NCBI GenBank assembly: GCA_964449135.1 | Contig: CAYUXZ010000036.1 | Span: forward strand, 1 to 30,040 | DNA length: 30,040 bases | Source of the DNA: SZAS-103 sp964449135 | Lineage (GTDB): Bacteria; Pseudomonadota; Gammaproteobacteria; Xanthomonadales; Xanthomonadaceae | Reading direction: 5' to 3' | Shown: positions 1-7,062 of the stretch, piece after piece | Layout of the letters: each line of letters opens with the position of its first letter | Position numbering within the stretch: position 1 is the first letter of the stretch | Made by a program: the position numbers and the translations under genes | Notes under the pieces: generated by a model | The model's input: only the letters and a program-made list of their open reading frames with translations | What the model was told of the DNA's origin: nothing | Databases searched by the model: none

Positions 1-1
1 C

Positions 2-1087
2 CACCAGCTGTTGAACGTGATCACCACCAAGGGCAAGGGCTACGAGCTCGCCGAAGGCTACCAGATCGGCTACCACGCGGTCGGGCCGTTCGATCCGGGC
101 AAGGGCGTGGTCAGCAAGCCCGGCGCGAAGAAGCCGACCTACACCGACGTGTTCGGCGACTGGCTCTGCGACATGGCCGCGGCCGATCCGAAACTAATGG
201 GGATCACTCCGGCGATGCGCGAAGGCTCGGGGCTCGTGCGTTTCTCCAAGGAATATCCCGACCGCTATTTCGACGTCGCGATCGCCGAGCAGCACGCGGT
301 CACGCTCGCGGCAGGCATGGCTTGTGAAGGCGCGAAGCCCGTTGTCGCGATCTATTCGACCTTCCTGCAGCGCGGCTACGACCAGCTGATCCACGACGTG
401 GCCCTGCAGGACCTCGACGTGCTGTTAGCGCTCGATCGCGGTGGCGTGGTCGGCCCCGACGGCGCGACGCACGCGGGCAGCTTCGACCTGAGTTACCTGC
501 GCTGCATCCCGAACATGGTCGTCATGGCGCCGGCCGACGAGAACGAGTGTCGGAAGATGCTCACGACCGGCTTCAGGCACCAGGGTCCGGCCGCGGTGCG
601 TTATCCGCGCGGCAGCGGCACCGGAATCGCTGCGAGCGCAGCGATTGACGAGGCGCTGCCGATCGGCATGGCCGAAGTGCGCCGGCGCGGATCCAAGCTC
701 GCGCTGTTAGCGTTCGGCGCGATGGTGCCGGTCGCCGAGCGGCTCGGCGCGGAGTTCGACCTGAGCGTCGTCAACATGCGCTTCGTCAAGCCGCTGGATC
801 GTGGGCTGACCCTCGAACTCGCGCGAACGCACGAAGGCTTCGTCACGCTCGAGGACAACGCCGCGATGGGCGGCGCGGGCAGCGCGGTCGCCGAACTGCT
901 CGCGGCCGAAGGCATCGCGTTGCCGATCCAGCACCTGGGCCTGCCCGACGCGTGGCTGGAACACGCCTCGCGCGAACAGGTGCTCGCCGATGCCGGGTTG
1001 GACGTCGCGGGCGTGCGCGCCGCGCTGCTTCAACGCTGGCCGCAGCTTTCCGCGGCCGAGCACGCTCCGAAGATCGCCGCGGGCTGA
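2..1087 (+). CDS. dxs: 1-deoxy-D-xylulose-5-phosphate synthase, C-terminal part
   Basis: This enzyme is thiamine-diphosphate dependent and condenses pyruvate with glyceraldehyde 3-phosphate, the first step of the methylerythritol phosphate route to isoprenoids. The frame is open from base 2, so the gene starts upstream and roughly the first 270 residues are missing. The visible part begins at the family segment VITTKGKGY. The pyrimidine-binding transketolase domain follows, with DVAIAEQHAV, the STFLQRGYDQ stretch and GPDGATHAG. The C-terminal transketolase domain follows that and ends in KIAAG. The family is about 620-640 residues long, so this is the last 60 percent. No frameshift is seen. 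The next gene on this strand begins 94 bp later. Confidence 0.97.
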   Translation, partial: HQLLNVITTKGKGYELAEGYQIGYHAVGPFDPGKGVVSKPGAKKPTYTDVFGDWLCDMAAADPKLMGITPAMREGSGLVRFSKEYPDRYFDVAIAEQHAVTLAAGMACEGAKPVVAIYSTFLQRGYDQLIHDVALQDLDVLLALDRGGVVGPDGATHAGSFDLSYLRCIPNMVVMAPADENECRKMLTTGFRHQGPAAVRYPRGSGTGIAASAAIDEALPIGMAEVRRRGSKLALLAFGAMVPVAERLGAEFDLSVVNMRFVKPLDRGLTLELARTHEGFVTLEDNAAMGGAGSAVAELLAAEGIALPIQHLGLPDAWLEHASREQVLADAGLDVAGVRAALLQRWPQLSAAEHAPKIAAG

Positions 1088-1181
1088 CCGTCCATCGCTT
1101 GCCTGCGTCGAGCCGATTGCGCGCGGGCTCGCACTGCGGTAACAATCCACGCAACGCGTCGCACGGGGATGGGACGGGTCA

Positions 1182-1448
1182 ATGACACGGCTGGTCAACA
1201 AGACGAACGGGCGCGAGCTCGGCGAGATTTCCGAGCGCGAACTCGTGTTCCTCATCGACATGCTCGAAGAGGAAGGGATGCACGACCGCGACTACTACAT
1301 CGACGCGGCGACCTTGGATTTCCTTGCGAGCCAGGGCGCCAGCGCGAACCTGATCACGCTGTTGCGCCGCGGCCTGGGCGCGTACGAAGGTTTCGACGTG
1401 CAATGGGAAGACGACTCCGGCCCGGAGCTCGACGAGTCGATGCCCTAG
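1182..1448 (+). CDS. Small conserved protein of unknown function (88 aa)
   Basis: This is an acidic, soluble 88-residue protein with no signal peptide or membrane segment. It looks helical, with ELVFLIDMLEEEG near residue 21 and a YYIDAATLDFLA stretch after it, and has an acidic tail. It resembles short proteins I recall beside housekeeping genes in xanthomonads, but I cannot assign a function. The ATG follows a G-rich stretch that is only a weak ribosome site. A weak promoter-like pair (TTGCGC at 1117, TAACAAT at 1140, 17 bp apart) lies upstream. Its TAG stop and the prmC stop on the other strand share the bases CTAG at 1445-1448, so the two genes meet tail to tail with no spacer. Confidence 0.75.
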   Translation: MTRLVNKTNGRELGEISERELVFLIDMLEEEGMHDRDYYIDAATLDFLASQGASANLITLLRRGLGAYEGFDVQWEDDSGPELDESMP

Positions 1449-2296
1449 CTGGTCGCGCGCCCTCCGCTGACGCGCTCGCGCTGCTCGATATCGCGCCAGG
1501 TCGCTATCCCTTCGAATCCCGATTCGAATAGAAACGCACGCACCGCCGCGCCCTGTTCCCATCCGTGTTCCAGCAGCAGCCAGCCGCCGTTCGACAAATG
1601 CGTCCGCGCGCCGCCGACGATGGCGCGGATCGCATCGAGCCCGTCGCGACCCGAAGCCAGCGCCGCGCGCGGCTCGAAGCGCAGGTCGCCCTGCGCCAGA
1701 TGCGGATCGTCGTCGGCGATGTAGGGCGGATTGCTCACGATGAGGCCGAAGCGCTCGTCCCGCATCGCGGAGAACCAGTCGCTGTGCAGAACAGCCACGC
1801 GCGCGGATAACCCCAGCGATTCGGCGTTCTGTCTCGCCACTTCGAGCGCAGCGGCACTCGCATCGACCGCGGTCACTTGCGCGAGCGGGCGCTCCTTCGC
1901 GATCGCCAGCGCGATCGCGCCGCTGCCCGTGCCGAAATCGGCGACGCGCACGGCCTTGTCCTTCGGCAGCATCGCGAGCGCGCATTCGACGAGCAGCTCG
2001 GTGTCCGCACGCGGGATCAGCACGTCGGGCGTGATGCGCAGCTCCATCGTCCAGAATCCGCAGCGCCCGAGGATCTGCACGATCGGCTCGCCGCGTTCGC
2101 GCCGTGCGAGCAAGTCATCGAATGCCGCGATCGCGGCGTCCTCGACCGCGTCTTCTCCATGCGCGTACAACCAGGCGCGCGGGCGCCCCAACGCCTGCGC
2201 GAGCAACAGCTCGGCTTCCGCCCGCCCTTCCGCGCCCAGCCCCGCGGCGGCCCGCGCGAGCACTGCGGCGATATGTTTGTCCCGGTCAACCTGCAT
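1445..2296 (-). CDS. prmC: Peptide chain release factor N5-glutamine methyltransferase PrmC
   Basis: PrmC uses S-adenosylmethionine to methylate the glutamine of the GGQ motif in release factors RF1 and RF2, which tunes translation termination. The 283-residue product has the family's length. An N-terminal helical domain (about 1-90) leads to IPRADTELLVE near residue 94, the SAM-binding ADFGTGSGAIAL near 119, and the substrate-glutamine motif NPPY at 189-192. The frame stays open further upstream, but the ATG at 2296 is chosen because GGGAG lies 6-10 bases before it and the family's N-terminal helix starts there. The hydrolase gene diverges 86 bp away. Confidence 0.96.
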   Translation of the reverse strand: MQVDRDKHIAAVLARAAAGLGAEGRAEAELLLAQALGRPRAWLYAHGEDAVEDAAIAAFDDLLARRERGEPIVQILGRCGFWTMELRITPDVLIPRADTELLVECALAMLPKDKAVRVADFGTGSGAIALAIAKERPLAQVTAVDASAAALEVARQNAESLGLSARVAVLHSDWFSAMRDERFGLIVSNPPYIADDDPHLAQGDLRFEPRAALASGRDGLDAIRAIVGGARTHLSNGGWLLLEHGWEQGAAVRAFLFESGFEGIATWRDIEQRERVSGGRATS

Positions 2297-2382
2297 TCGC
2301 GCTCCCGCGATGTTGCGATCATGACGCCGCGCACACATTCGGACTGCGATGATACCGTCCGGATCCGCTTTCGACCCTCGCC

Positions 2383-3333
2383 ATGAAACGCCGCCTGCTG
2401 ATGTCCGTGCTCGCAGCATCCGTCCTCGCGGCGACGGTCTGCGTCGCGTTCGTCGGCTGCGGGCGGATCGTCTTCGGCATCGCCAACCTCGACGTGGATG
2501 CGTCCGCGATCGCGTCAATCCGATACGACACGGCGCGCGACCTGTCGCTGGACGTGCATCGCCCGCCGCGCGACCACGGCGACGCGCCGGTCGTGGTGTT
2601 CTTCTACGGCGGAAGCTGGCAATCCGGGCGTCGCGAGGACTACCGTTTCGTCGCGCAATCCCTTGCGAAACAGGGCCTGCTCGTGGTCGTGCCCGACTAT
2701 CGCAAGTTTCCGCAGGCGAGGTTCCCGACATTCATCGAGGACGGCGCGTGCGCGGTCGCGTGGACGAAACAACACGCCGCCGGATACGGCGGCGATCCAA
2801 ACCGGATTTTTCTCGTCGGTCATTCCGCGGGAGCGCATATCGCCGCGATGCTCGGAACCGACGCGCGCTTTCTGCATGCGGTGGGGATGCAACCGCGCGA
2901 TCTGGCCGGCGTGATCGGGCTGGCCGGGCCCTACGATTTCCTGCCGATCACCGACCCCGCGCTCAAGCCGATCTTCGGGCCGGAATCGCAGTGGCCGCTT
3001 TCGCAGCCGGTGAATTACGTGGATGGCGACGAGCCGCCGTTCCTGCTGCTGCAGGGCACCGCCGACACGAAGGTACGGCCGCGCAACGCGCCACGGCTCG
3101 CGCAGCGGTTGCGCACGCAGGGCGAAACGGCGGATCTGCGCATGATCGAGGGCGCCGGCCACATTGACCTGCTTGTCGGCCTGCTGCGCGAAGAGTCGCC
3201 GGTGCGGCGCGCGGTGCTGGATTTCGTCGAAACGCCAAGCGCAACGGCAACGCGCGATTGCGATCAGCGCATCAGCAGCTGCACGCCCTCGATCACCACC
3301 GAGGTCACGAAGCCGAGCAGGAAGCAGATGTAG
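2383..3333 (+). CDS. Alpha/beta hydrolase, BD-FAE/carboxylesterase-like, exported or lipoprotein
   Basis: This is a serine hydrolase of the esterase/formamidase-like alpha/beta fold; its substrate is unknown. A basic start and a hydrophobic stretch (residues about 4-24) end in FVGC, which could be a lipobox or a plain signal peptide. The oxyanion region is FFYGGSW, where the related HGG is replaced by YGG. The nucleophile elbow is GHSAGAH, the acid lies in GTADTKV and the histidine in GAGHIDL, so the triad is complete. The fold should end near VLDFVE. The last 30 or so residues are a Ser/Thr/Cys-rich tail encoded antisense to the end of the next gene, a 70-bp convergent overlap. This looks like an extension after loss of an earlier stop. 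Confidence 0.9.
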   Translation: MKRRLLMSVLAASVLAATVCVAFVGCGRIVFGIANLDVDASAIASIRYDTARDLSLDVHRPPRDHGDAPVVVFFYGGSWQSGRREDYRFVAQSLAKQGLLVVVPDYRKFPQARFPTFIEDGACAVAWTKQHAAGYGGDPNRIFLVGHSAGAHIAAMLGTDARFLHAVGMQPRDLAGVIGLAGPYDFLPITDPALKPIFGPESQWPLSQPVNYVDGDEPPFLLLQGTADTKVRPRNAPRLAQRLRTQGETADLRMIEGAGHIDLLVGLLREESPVRRAVLDFVETPSATATRDCDQRISSCTPSITTEVTKPSRKQM

Positions 3334-3893
3334 CTCAGCCGCAGGTAACGGTACTTGTGGTGCGAGAGGTAGCTGCCCAGCGAATAGATGTCGCTGGCCA
3401 TCGTGCGATAGACCGAGCCGTCCACCTGCAGGCGCTGCGCGATCTCGCGCAGGAAGCGTTGCTGGTCGAGCTCGGCGAAATGCCCGAAGAACAGCAGGTT
3501 GAAATGCGGCGGCAGCGGGTCGCCGGATTTCAGGCGCAGCGGCCGGTACTTGGGCAGCACCGCGAGGATCGCCAGCAGCAGCGCGGCGAGCGTGAAGCAG
3601 GTCAGCGTGATCACGCTCGCGCGCATGTGCGGGTCGCCCATGCGGCCCAGGCTGATCGTGAGCACGATCGAGGACACCGTGATGATGATGCTGGCCTTGG
3701 TGTCGGCCATCGAGGACAGGGCGACGTGGTGCTGCTGCGCGGTGCGCAGGATCACGTCGCCGGTATTGCGCTCCGGGATCGCCGCGAACAGCGCGCGGAT
3801 GTCCGGCGTGTCGGACGCGGTGTAGCGCGCCGGCGAATCGTGGCCTTCGTCGCCCGCGTGGGGCATCTCCTCGTTGGTGTCCGGTCCGCTCAT
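3264..3893 (-). CDS. PycTM-like (Pycsar effector/DUF5706 family) membrane protein, orphan
   Basis: The 209-residue protein has an acidic disordered start (1-35). A helix carries QQHHVALSSMADTKAS (53-68) and leads into a membrane segment (about 68-84). A second membrane segment lies at about 94-114, followed by a cytosolic helical stretch (135-180) and a last membrane segment (184-205). The H-x(6)-MADTKAS-to-membrane pattern is what I associate with the PycTM family, whose members can act as membrane-disrupting effectors when a cyclase makes cCMP or cUMP. No nucleotidyl cyclase lies in the window, so a defence role is not shown. Many such proteins stand alone in xanthomonads. The start at 3893 has GGGGAGG just upstream; a GTG at 3908 would place that site inside the gene. 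Confidence 0.75.
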   Translation of the reverse strand: MSGPDTNEEMPHAGDEGHDSPARYTASDTPDIRALFAAIPERNTGDVILRTAQQHHVALSSMADTKASIIITVSSIVLTISLGRMGDPHMRASVITLTCFTLAALLLAILAVLPKYRPLRLKSGDPLPPHFNLLFFGHFAELDQQRFLREIAQRLQVDGSVYRTMASDIYSLGSYLSHHKYRYLRLSYICFLLGFVTSVVIEGVQLLMR

Positions 3894-4010
3894 CGCCTCC
3901 CCTCGCACGCCGTCACATTAGCGCAAACCCGCATTCGCGTGCGACTCCGCGCGGCGCCAACGCACGACCGCCCATGCCTCCGACGGATCGCCCGTGCTAT
4001 TTTCATTGAA

Positions 4011-4029
4011 GCCGTCAATGAATGACGGC
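4011..4029. promoter_or_regulatory. Perfect inverted repeat in the oxyR leader
   Basis: The arms GCCGTCA (4011-4017) and TGACGGC (4023-4029) are perfectly complementary around a 5-base centre. They lie 24 bases before the oxyR ATG, in the 160-bp gap shared with the divergent PycTM-like gene. The site could be a regulator-binding palindrome or an RNA hairpin in the oxyR leader. It does not match the ATAG/CTAT pattern of OxyR, so OxyR autoregulation through this site is not supported. Confidence 0.5.
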
Positions 4030-4053
4030 GCGATTTAGCGACCGAGCACCGCC

Positions 4054-4983
4054 ATGAACCTGCGCGACCTGCACTACCTCGTCGCACTCGCCGACCACCG
4101 GCATTTCGGCCGGGCGGCCGCGGCCAGCTTCGTCAGCCAGCCCACGCTCTCGACCCAGATCCGCAAGCTCGAGGACGAGCTCGGCGTGGCGCTGGTCGAG
4201 CGTGCGCCGCGCAAGATCATGCTGACCCCCGCCGGGCGCGACATCGCCGAGCGCGCGCGGCGCGTGCTCGCCGAGGTCGAACAGTTGAAGGAATCCGCGC
4301 GGCGCACGCGCGATCCGGAAGCCGGCAGCGTGCGCCTGGGCATCTTCCCCACGCTGGGTCCCTACCTGCTGCCGCACGTCGTACCCAACATCCGCAAGCG
4401 GTTTCCCCGGCTTGAACTCTTGCTGGTCGAGGAGAAGACCGCGGCGATCCTGCGCATGTTGCACGAGGGCCGGCTCGACGCCGGCGTGCTCGCGCTGCCG
4501 CTGCACGACGAGGCGCTGCACGTGGAATTCCTGTTCGACGAACCGTTCCTCCTCGCCGCGCCGAAGTCGCACCCGCTCGCCCGCCGCGCCGGCCTTTCGC
4601 TGCGCGACCTCGCCGACGAACAGCTGCTGCTGCTCGAGGACGGCCACTGCCTGCGCGACCAGGCGCTGGACGTGTGCACGCGCGCGGGCGCGGGCGAACA
4701 CGACGGATTCCGCGCGACCAGCCTGGAAACGCTGAGGCAGATGGTCGCCGCGAACGTCGGCATCACCTTGCTGCCGACGCTCGCGGTAAAGCCGCCGGTC
4801 GCGCGCTCGGACGACATCCGCCTGCTGCGCTTCCGCGAACGCGGCCCGAGCCGGCGAATCGGCATGGTCTGGCGCAGGAGCTCGGCGATGGGGAGTTTCC
4901 TGCGCAAGCTCGCGGGCGTGCTGCGCGACCTGCCGACGGGCCTGCTCGCGCCGCCCGCGACCGCGAAGAGCCGCGCACGTTGA
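4054..4983 (+). CDS. oxyR: LysR-family hydrogen-peroxide sensor and activator OxyR
   Basis: OxyR is a tetrameric LysR regulator that senses peroxide by forming a disulfide and then activates peroxide-defence genes. The 309-residue product has the N-terminal winged helix-turn-helix (about 1-60, with SQPTLSTQIRKLE) and a periplasmic-binding-protein-like sensor domain (about 91-290). The two redox cysteines are C199 in EDGHCLRDQ and C208, the same positions as in Escherichia coli OxyR, which separates it from other LysR proteins. The adjacent rubrerythrin gene has an OxyR-like operator in front, so a local regulon is likely. The PycTM-like gene diverges upstream. Confidence 0.96.
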   Translation: MNLRDLHYLVALADHRHFGRAAAASFVSQPTLSTQIRKLEDELGVALVERAPRKIMLTPAGRDIAERARRVLAEVEQLKESARRTRDPEAGSVRLGIFPTLGPYLLPHVVPNIRKRFPRLELLLVEEKTAAILRMLHEGRLDAGVLALPLHDEALHVEFLFDEPFLLAAPKSHPLARRAGLSLRDLADEQLLLLEDGHCLRDQALDVCTRAGAGEHDGFRATSLETLRQMVAANVGITLLPTLAVKPPVARSDDIRLLRFRERGPSRRIGMVWRRSSAMGSFLRKLAGVLRDLPTGLLAPPATAKSRAR

Positions 4984-4999
4984 AGCGGCTTCACGCTTG

Positions 5000-5036
5000 A
5001 TTGATCCAACCTATCGAAACCATCGCAACAGTCGAT
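5000..5036 (+). promoter_or_regulatory. Predicted OxyR operator in front of rubrerythrin
   Basis: The known tetramer site is two ATAGntnnnanCTAT motifs separated by 7 bases. Bases 5000-5014 match 9 of the 10 specified positions of the first motif; only ATTG for ATAG differs. After exactly 7 bases, 5022-5036 match 6 of 10 in the second. The block ends directly before the predicted -35 box, where an activating OxyR tetramer would contact RNA polymerase. The match was counted by eye; binding itself is inferred. Confidence 0.7.
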
Positions 5037-5065
5037 TTCAATAAACGGGCGTCCGGCGTTATGCT
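5037..5065 (+). promoter_or_regulatory. Predicted sigma-70 promoter of the rubrerythrin operon
   Basis: A poor -35 box, TTCAAT (5037-5042), is followed after 17 bases by TATGCT (5060-5065), a fair -10 box. A weak -35 directly beside an activator site is typical of OxyR-activated promoters. Transcription would start near 5072, about 40 bases before the rubrerythrin ATG. Confidence 0.55.
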
Positions 5066-5110
5066 CGTCCCGTCGCCGTTCCACACACCCACCGCATAGA
5101 GGAGAACGCC

Positions 5111-5527
5111 ATGTCGCTCAAGGGCAGCAAGACCGAAACCAACCTGAAGGACGCGTTCGCCGGCGAATCGCAGGCCAACCGCCGCTACCTGTATTTCGCA
5201 CAGAAGGCCGACGTCGAGGGCTACAACGACGTCGCCGCGGTGTTCCGATCGACCGCCGAAGGCGAGACCGGCCACGCGCACGGACATCTTGAATACCTGG
5301 AGGAATCCGGCGATCCGGCGACCGGCCTGCCGTTCGGCAGCACCTCGAACAACCTCAAGACCGCGATCCACGGCGAGACCCACGAGTACACCGACATGTA
5401 TCCGGGCATGGCGAAGACCGCGCGCAACGAGGGTTTCGATGAAATCGCCGACTGGTTCGAGACCCTCGCCAAGGCCGAGCGTTCGCACGCGAACCGCTTC
5501 ACCAAGGCGCTGAACGAACTCGCCTGA
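5111..5527 (+). CDS. rbr: Rubrerythrin-family diiron protein without rubredoxin domain
   Basis: Rubrerythrins reduce hydrogen peroxide to water at a diiron centre in a four-helix bundle. The 138-residue product carries the expected ligands: E19 in the first helix, E52-x-x-H55 in the second, E89/E92 in the third and E123-x-x-H126 in the fourth. The classical C-terminal rubredoxin domain with its four cysteines is absent, and the protein has no cysteine at all. Electrons must therefore come from another protein, and the adjacent Fe-S protein is the natural candidate. GAGGAG lies 8 bases before the ATG. The upstream OxyR-like site argues for peroxide induction. This is the first gene of the predicted operon. 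Confidence 0.93.
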   Translation: MSLKGSKTETNLKDAFAGESQANRRYLYFAQKADVEGYNDVAAVFRSTAEGETGHAHGHLEYLEESGDPATGLPFGSTSNNLKTAIHGETHEYTDMYPGMAKTARNEGFDEIADWFETLAKAERSHANRFTKALNELA

Positions 5528-5557
5528 TCCTCCGAAACTCGCGCGCAGGGAATGCCG

Positions 5558-6913
5558 ATGAACGAATCACGCCCTGCGCGCGAAGGCGGTTCCCGGGAAG
5601 GCAGCCTCGACGCGCCGACCCGGCATCCGGTCGAGTGGAAGACGCCCGCGTTCTGGGACGAAGCCGCGCTCGAGGCCGAACTCGAGCGCGTGTTCGACAT
5701 CTGCCACGGATGCCGACGCTGTGTGAGCCTGTGCCAGTCGTTCCCGACCCTGTTCGACCTCATCGATGCCTCGAGCACGATGGAAGTCGACGGCGTCGCG
5801 AAATCCGATTACGCGAAGGTCGTCGAGCAGTGCTATCTCTGTGACCTGTGCTACCAGACCAAGTGCCCGTACGTTCCGCCGCACGAGTGGAACGTGGATT
5901 TCCCGCACCTGATGCTGCGCGCGAAAGCGGTCGCCCATCGCGAAGGCAAGACCGGCGCCGCGGCGAAACTGCTGTCGAACACGCGTATGGTCGGAAAATT
6001 CGCGTCGATTCCGATCGTCGTTGAAGCGGTGAACTGGGGCAACCGGAATTCCACATTGCGCGGCGTGATGGAAAAAACCCTGGGCGTGCATCGCGACGCG
6101 AACGTGCCGCGTTACGAGCACCCCAGCGTACGCAAGCGCCTGAAACATCTTCGCGCCGATGGCGAGGCCAGGCCTGCGGGCCCGACCACCGGCAGGGTCG
6201 CGCTGTTCGTGACCTGCTACGGCGACTACAACCAGCCGCGCATGGTCGAGGACCTCGCCGCGGTGCTGCGCCACAACGGCGTGCAGGTGAAACTGCTCGC
6301 TCGCGAAAGCTGCTGCGGCATGCCCAAGCTCGAACTCGGCGACCTGGACACCGTCGAGAAATACAAGAACGCGAACCTGCCGCTGCTTGCGGAGGCGGTG
6401 GCCGAAGGCTACGACCTGATCGCGCCGATTCCGTCCTGCGTGCTGATGTTCAAGCAGGAAATCCCGCTGCTGTTTCCGGACGATCCGTCCGTGCTGAAGG
6501 TCAAACGCGCGTTCTACGACCCGTTCGAATACCTGATGCATCGCCACGCGGCCGGTCTGTTCGACACGAATTTCAAACACGAACTTGGCAAGATCGCCTG
6601 GCAGGCCGCCTGCCACCAGCGCGTGCAGAACATCGGCCCGAAGACGCGCGACGTGCTGCAACTCGTGCCGGGCACCGAGGTCGTGACGATCGAGCGCTGC
6701 TCGGGCCATGACGGCACCTACGGCGTGAAGAAAGCGACCTACGCGAATTCGCGCAAGATCGCCAAACCCGTGGAAAACCGCGTGAAGCAGGCTTCGCCGC
6801 AGCATTTCACGAGTGATTGCGTGATGGCCGGCGGCCACATCGCGCACGGCCTGAACGATGGAACCACGGCGGAGCATCCGATCACGCTGCTGCGCAAGGC
6901 TTACGGCATCTGA
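5558..6913 (+). CDS. GlpC/HdrD-like Fe-S protein with two 4Fe-4S clusters and CCG domains
   Basis: The 451-residue soluble protein has two N-terminal 4Fe-4S motifs: C49-x2-C52-x2-C55-x3-C59 and C92-x2-C95-x2-C98-x4-C103. Two CCG-type domains follow. The first has C220, C252-C253 in SCCGMPK and C294. The second has C352, C381 in CSGHDGTYG and C421, so its CCG reads CSG. The HDGTYGVKK segment recalls GlpC, the electron-carrying subunit of anaerobic glycerol-3-phosphate dehydrogenase, but no GlpA or GlpB is nearby. The start at 5558 is preferred over the ATG at 5552 because AGGGA sits 6 bases before it and directly abuts the other. It begins 30 bp after rubrerythrin, so transfer of electrons to rubrerythrin is an inference from position. 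Confidence 0.9.
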   Translation: MNESRPAREGGSREGSLDAPTRHPVEWKTPAFWDEAALEAELERVFDICHGCRRCVSLCQSFPTLFDLIDASSTMEVDGVAKSDYAKVVEQCYLCDLCYQTKCPYVPPHEWNVDFPHLMLRAKAVAHREGKTGAAAKLLSNTRMVGKFASIPIVVEAVNWGNRNSTLRGVMEKTLGVHRDANVPRYEHPSVRKRLKHLRADGEARPAGPTTGRVALFVTCYGDYNQPRMVEDLAAVLRHNGVQVKLLARESCCGMPKLELGDLDTVEKYKNANLPLLAEAVAEGYDLIAPIPSCVLMFKQEIPLLFPDDPSVLKVKRAFYDPFEYLMHRHAAGLFDTNFKHELGKIAWQAACHQRVQNIGPKTRDVLQLVPGTEVVTIERCSGHDGTYGVKKATYANSRKIAKPVENRVKQASPQHFTSDCVMAGGHIAHGLNDGTTAEHPITLLRKAYGI

Positions 6914-6953
6914 ATTTAATGGCGAATGATTGAACATCCTGTCCAACATTCGC

Positions 6954-6986
6954 GAGCCGAGTCCGGCGCATGTCCGGACTCGGCTC
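6954..6986. repeat. Perfect hairpin 1 of a three-hairpin row
   Basis: The arms at 6954-6966 and 6974-6986 form 13 uninterrupted base pairs around a 7-base loop (CGCATGT). It begins 41 bases after the Fe-S gene stop. No run of T follows, so it is not a standard intrinsic terminator. It may protect the upstream message or act as a protein-binding palindrome. Confidence 0.75.
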
Positions 6987-6987
6987 C

Positions 6988-7013
6988 GTCGCGGTCGCTG
7001 ATGCGACCGCGAC
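6988..7013. repeat. Perfect hairpin 2 of a three-hairpin row
   Basis: GTCGCGGTCGC (6988-6998) and GCGACCGCGAC (7003-7013) form 11 base pairs around the tetraloop TGAT. It begins one base after hairpin 1 ends. Its sequence is unrelated to hairpin 1, so the row is not a simple tandem repeat. Confidence 0.75.
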
Positions 7014-7014
7014 G

Positions 7015-7036
7015 AGCGGCTCGTCCATGAGCCGCT
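7015..7036. repeat. Perfect hairpin 3 of a three-hairpin row
   Basis: AGCGGCTC (7015-7022) and GAGCCGCT (7029-7036) form 8 base pairs around a 6-base loop, one base after hairpin 2. It ends 14 bases before the GGAG that serves the DUF3501-like gene, so the folded block stops just short of that ribosome site. Confidence 0.7.
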
Positions 7037-7062
7037 TCCCCGCCTGAATTGGAGTATTCCGA

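Noticed and set aside
1117..1146. Promoter for the small protein at 1182
   Set aside because: The boxes (TTGCGC, TAACAAT) are too poor to list; the gene could also be read from dxs.
3893..3908. Longer start (GTG at 3908) for the PycTM-like protein
   Set aside because: The strong GGGGAGG site falls between the two starts and serves the ATG at 3893.
6954..7036. CRISPR or simple tandem repeat
   Set aside because: The hairpins differ in sequence and length and there is no regular repeat-spacer pattern.
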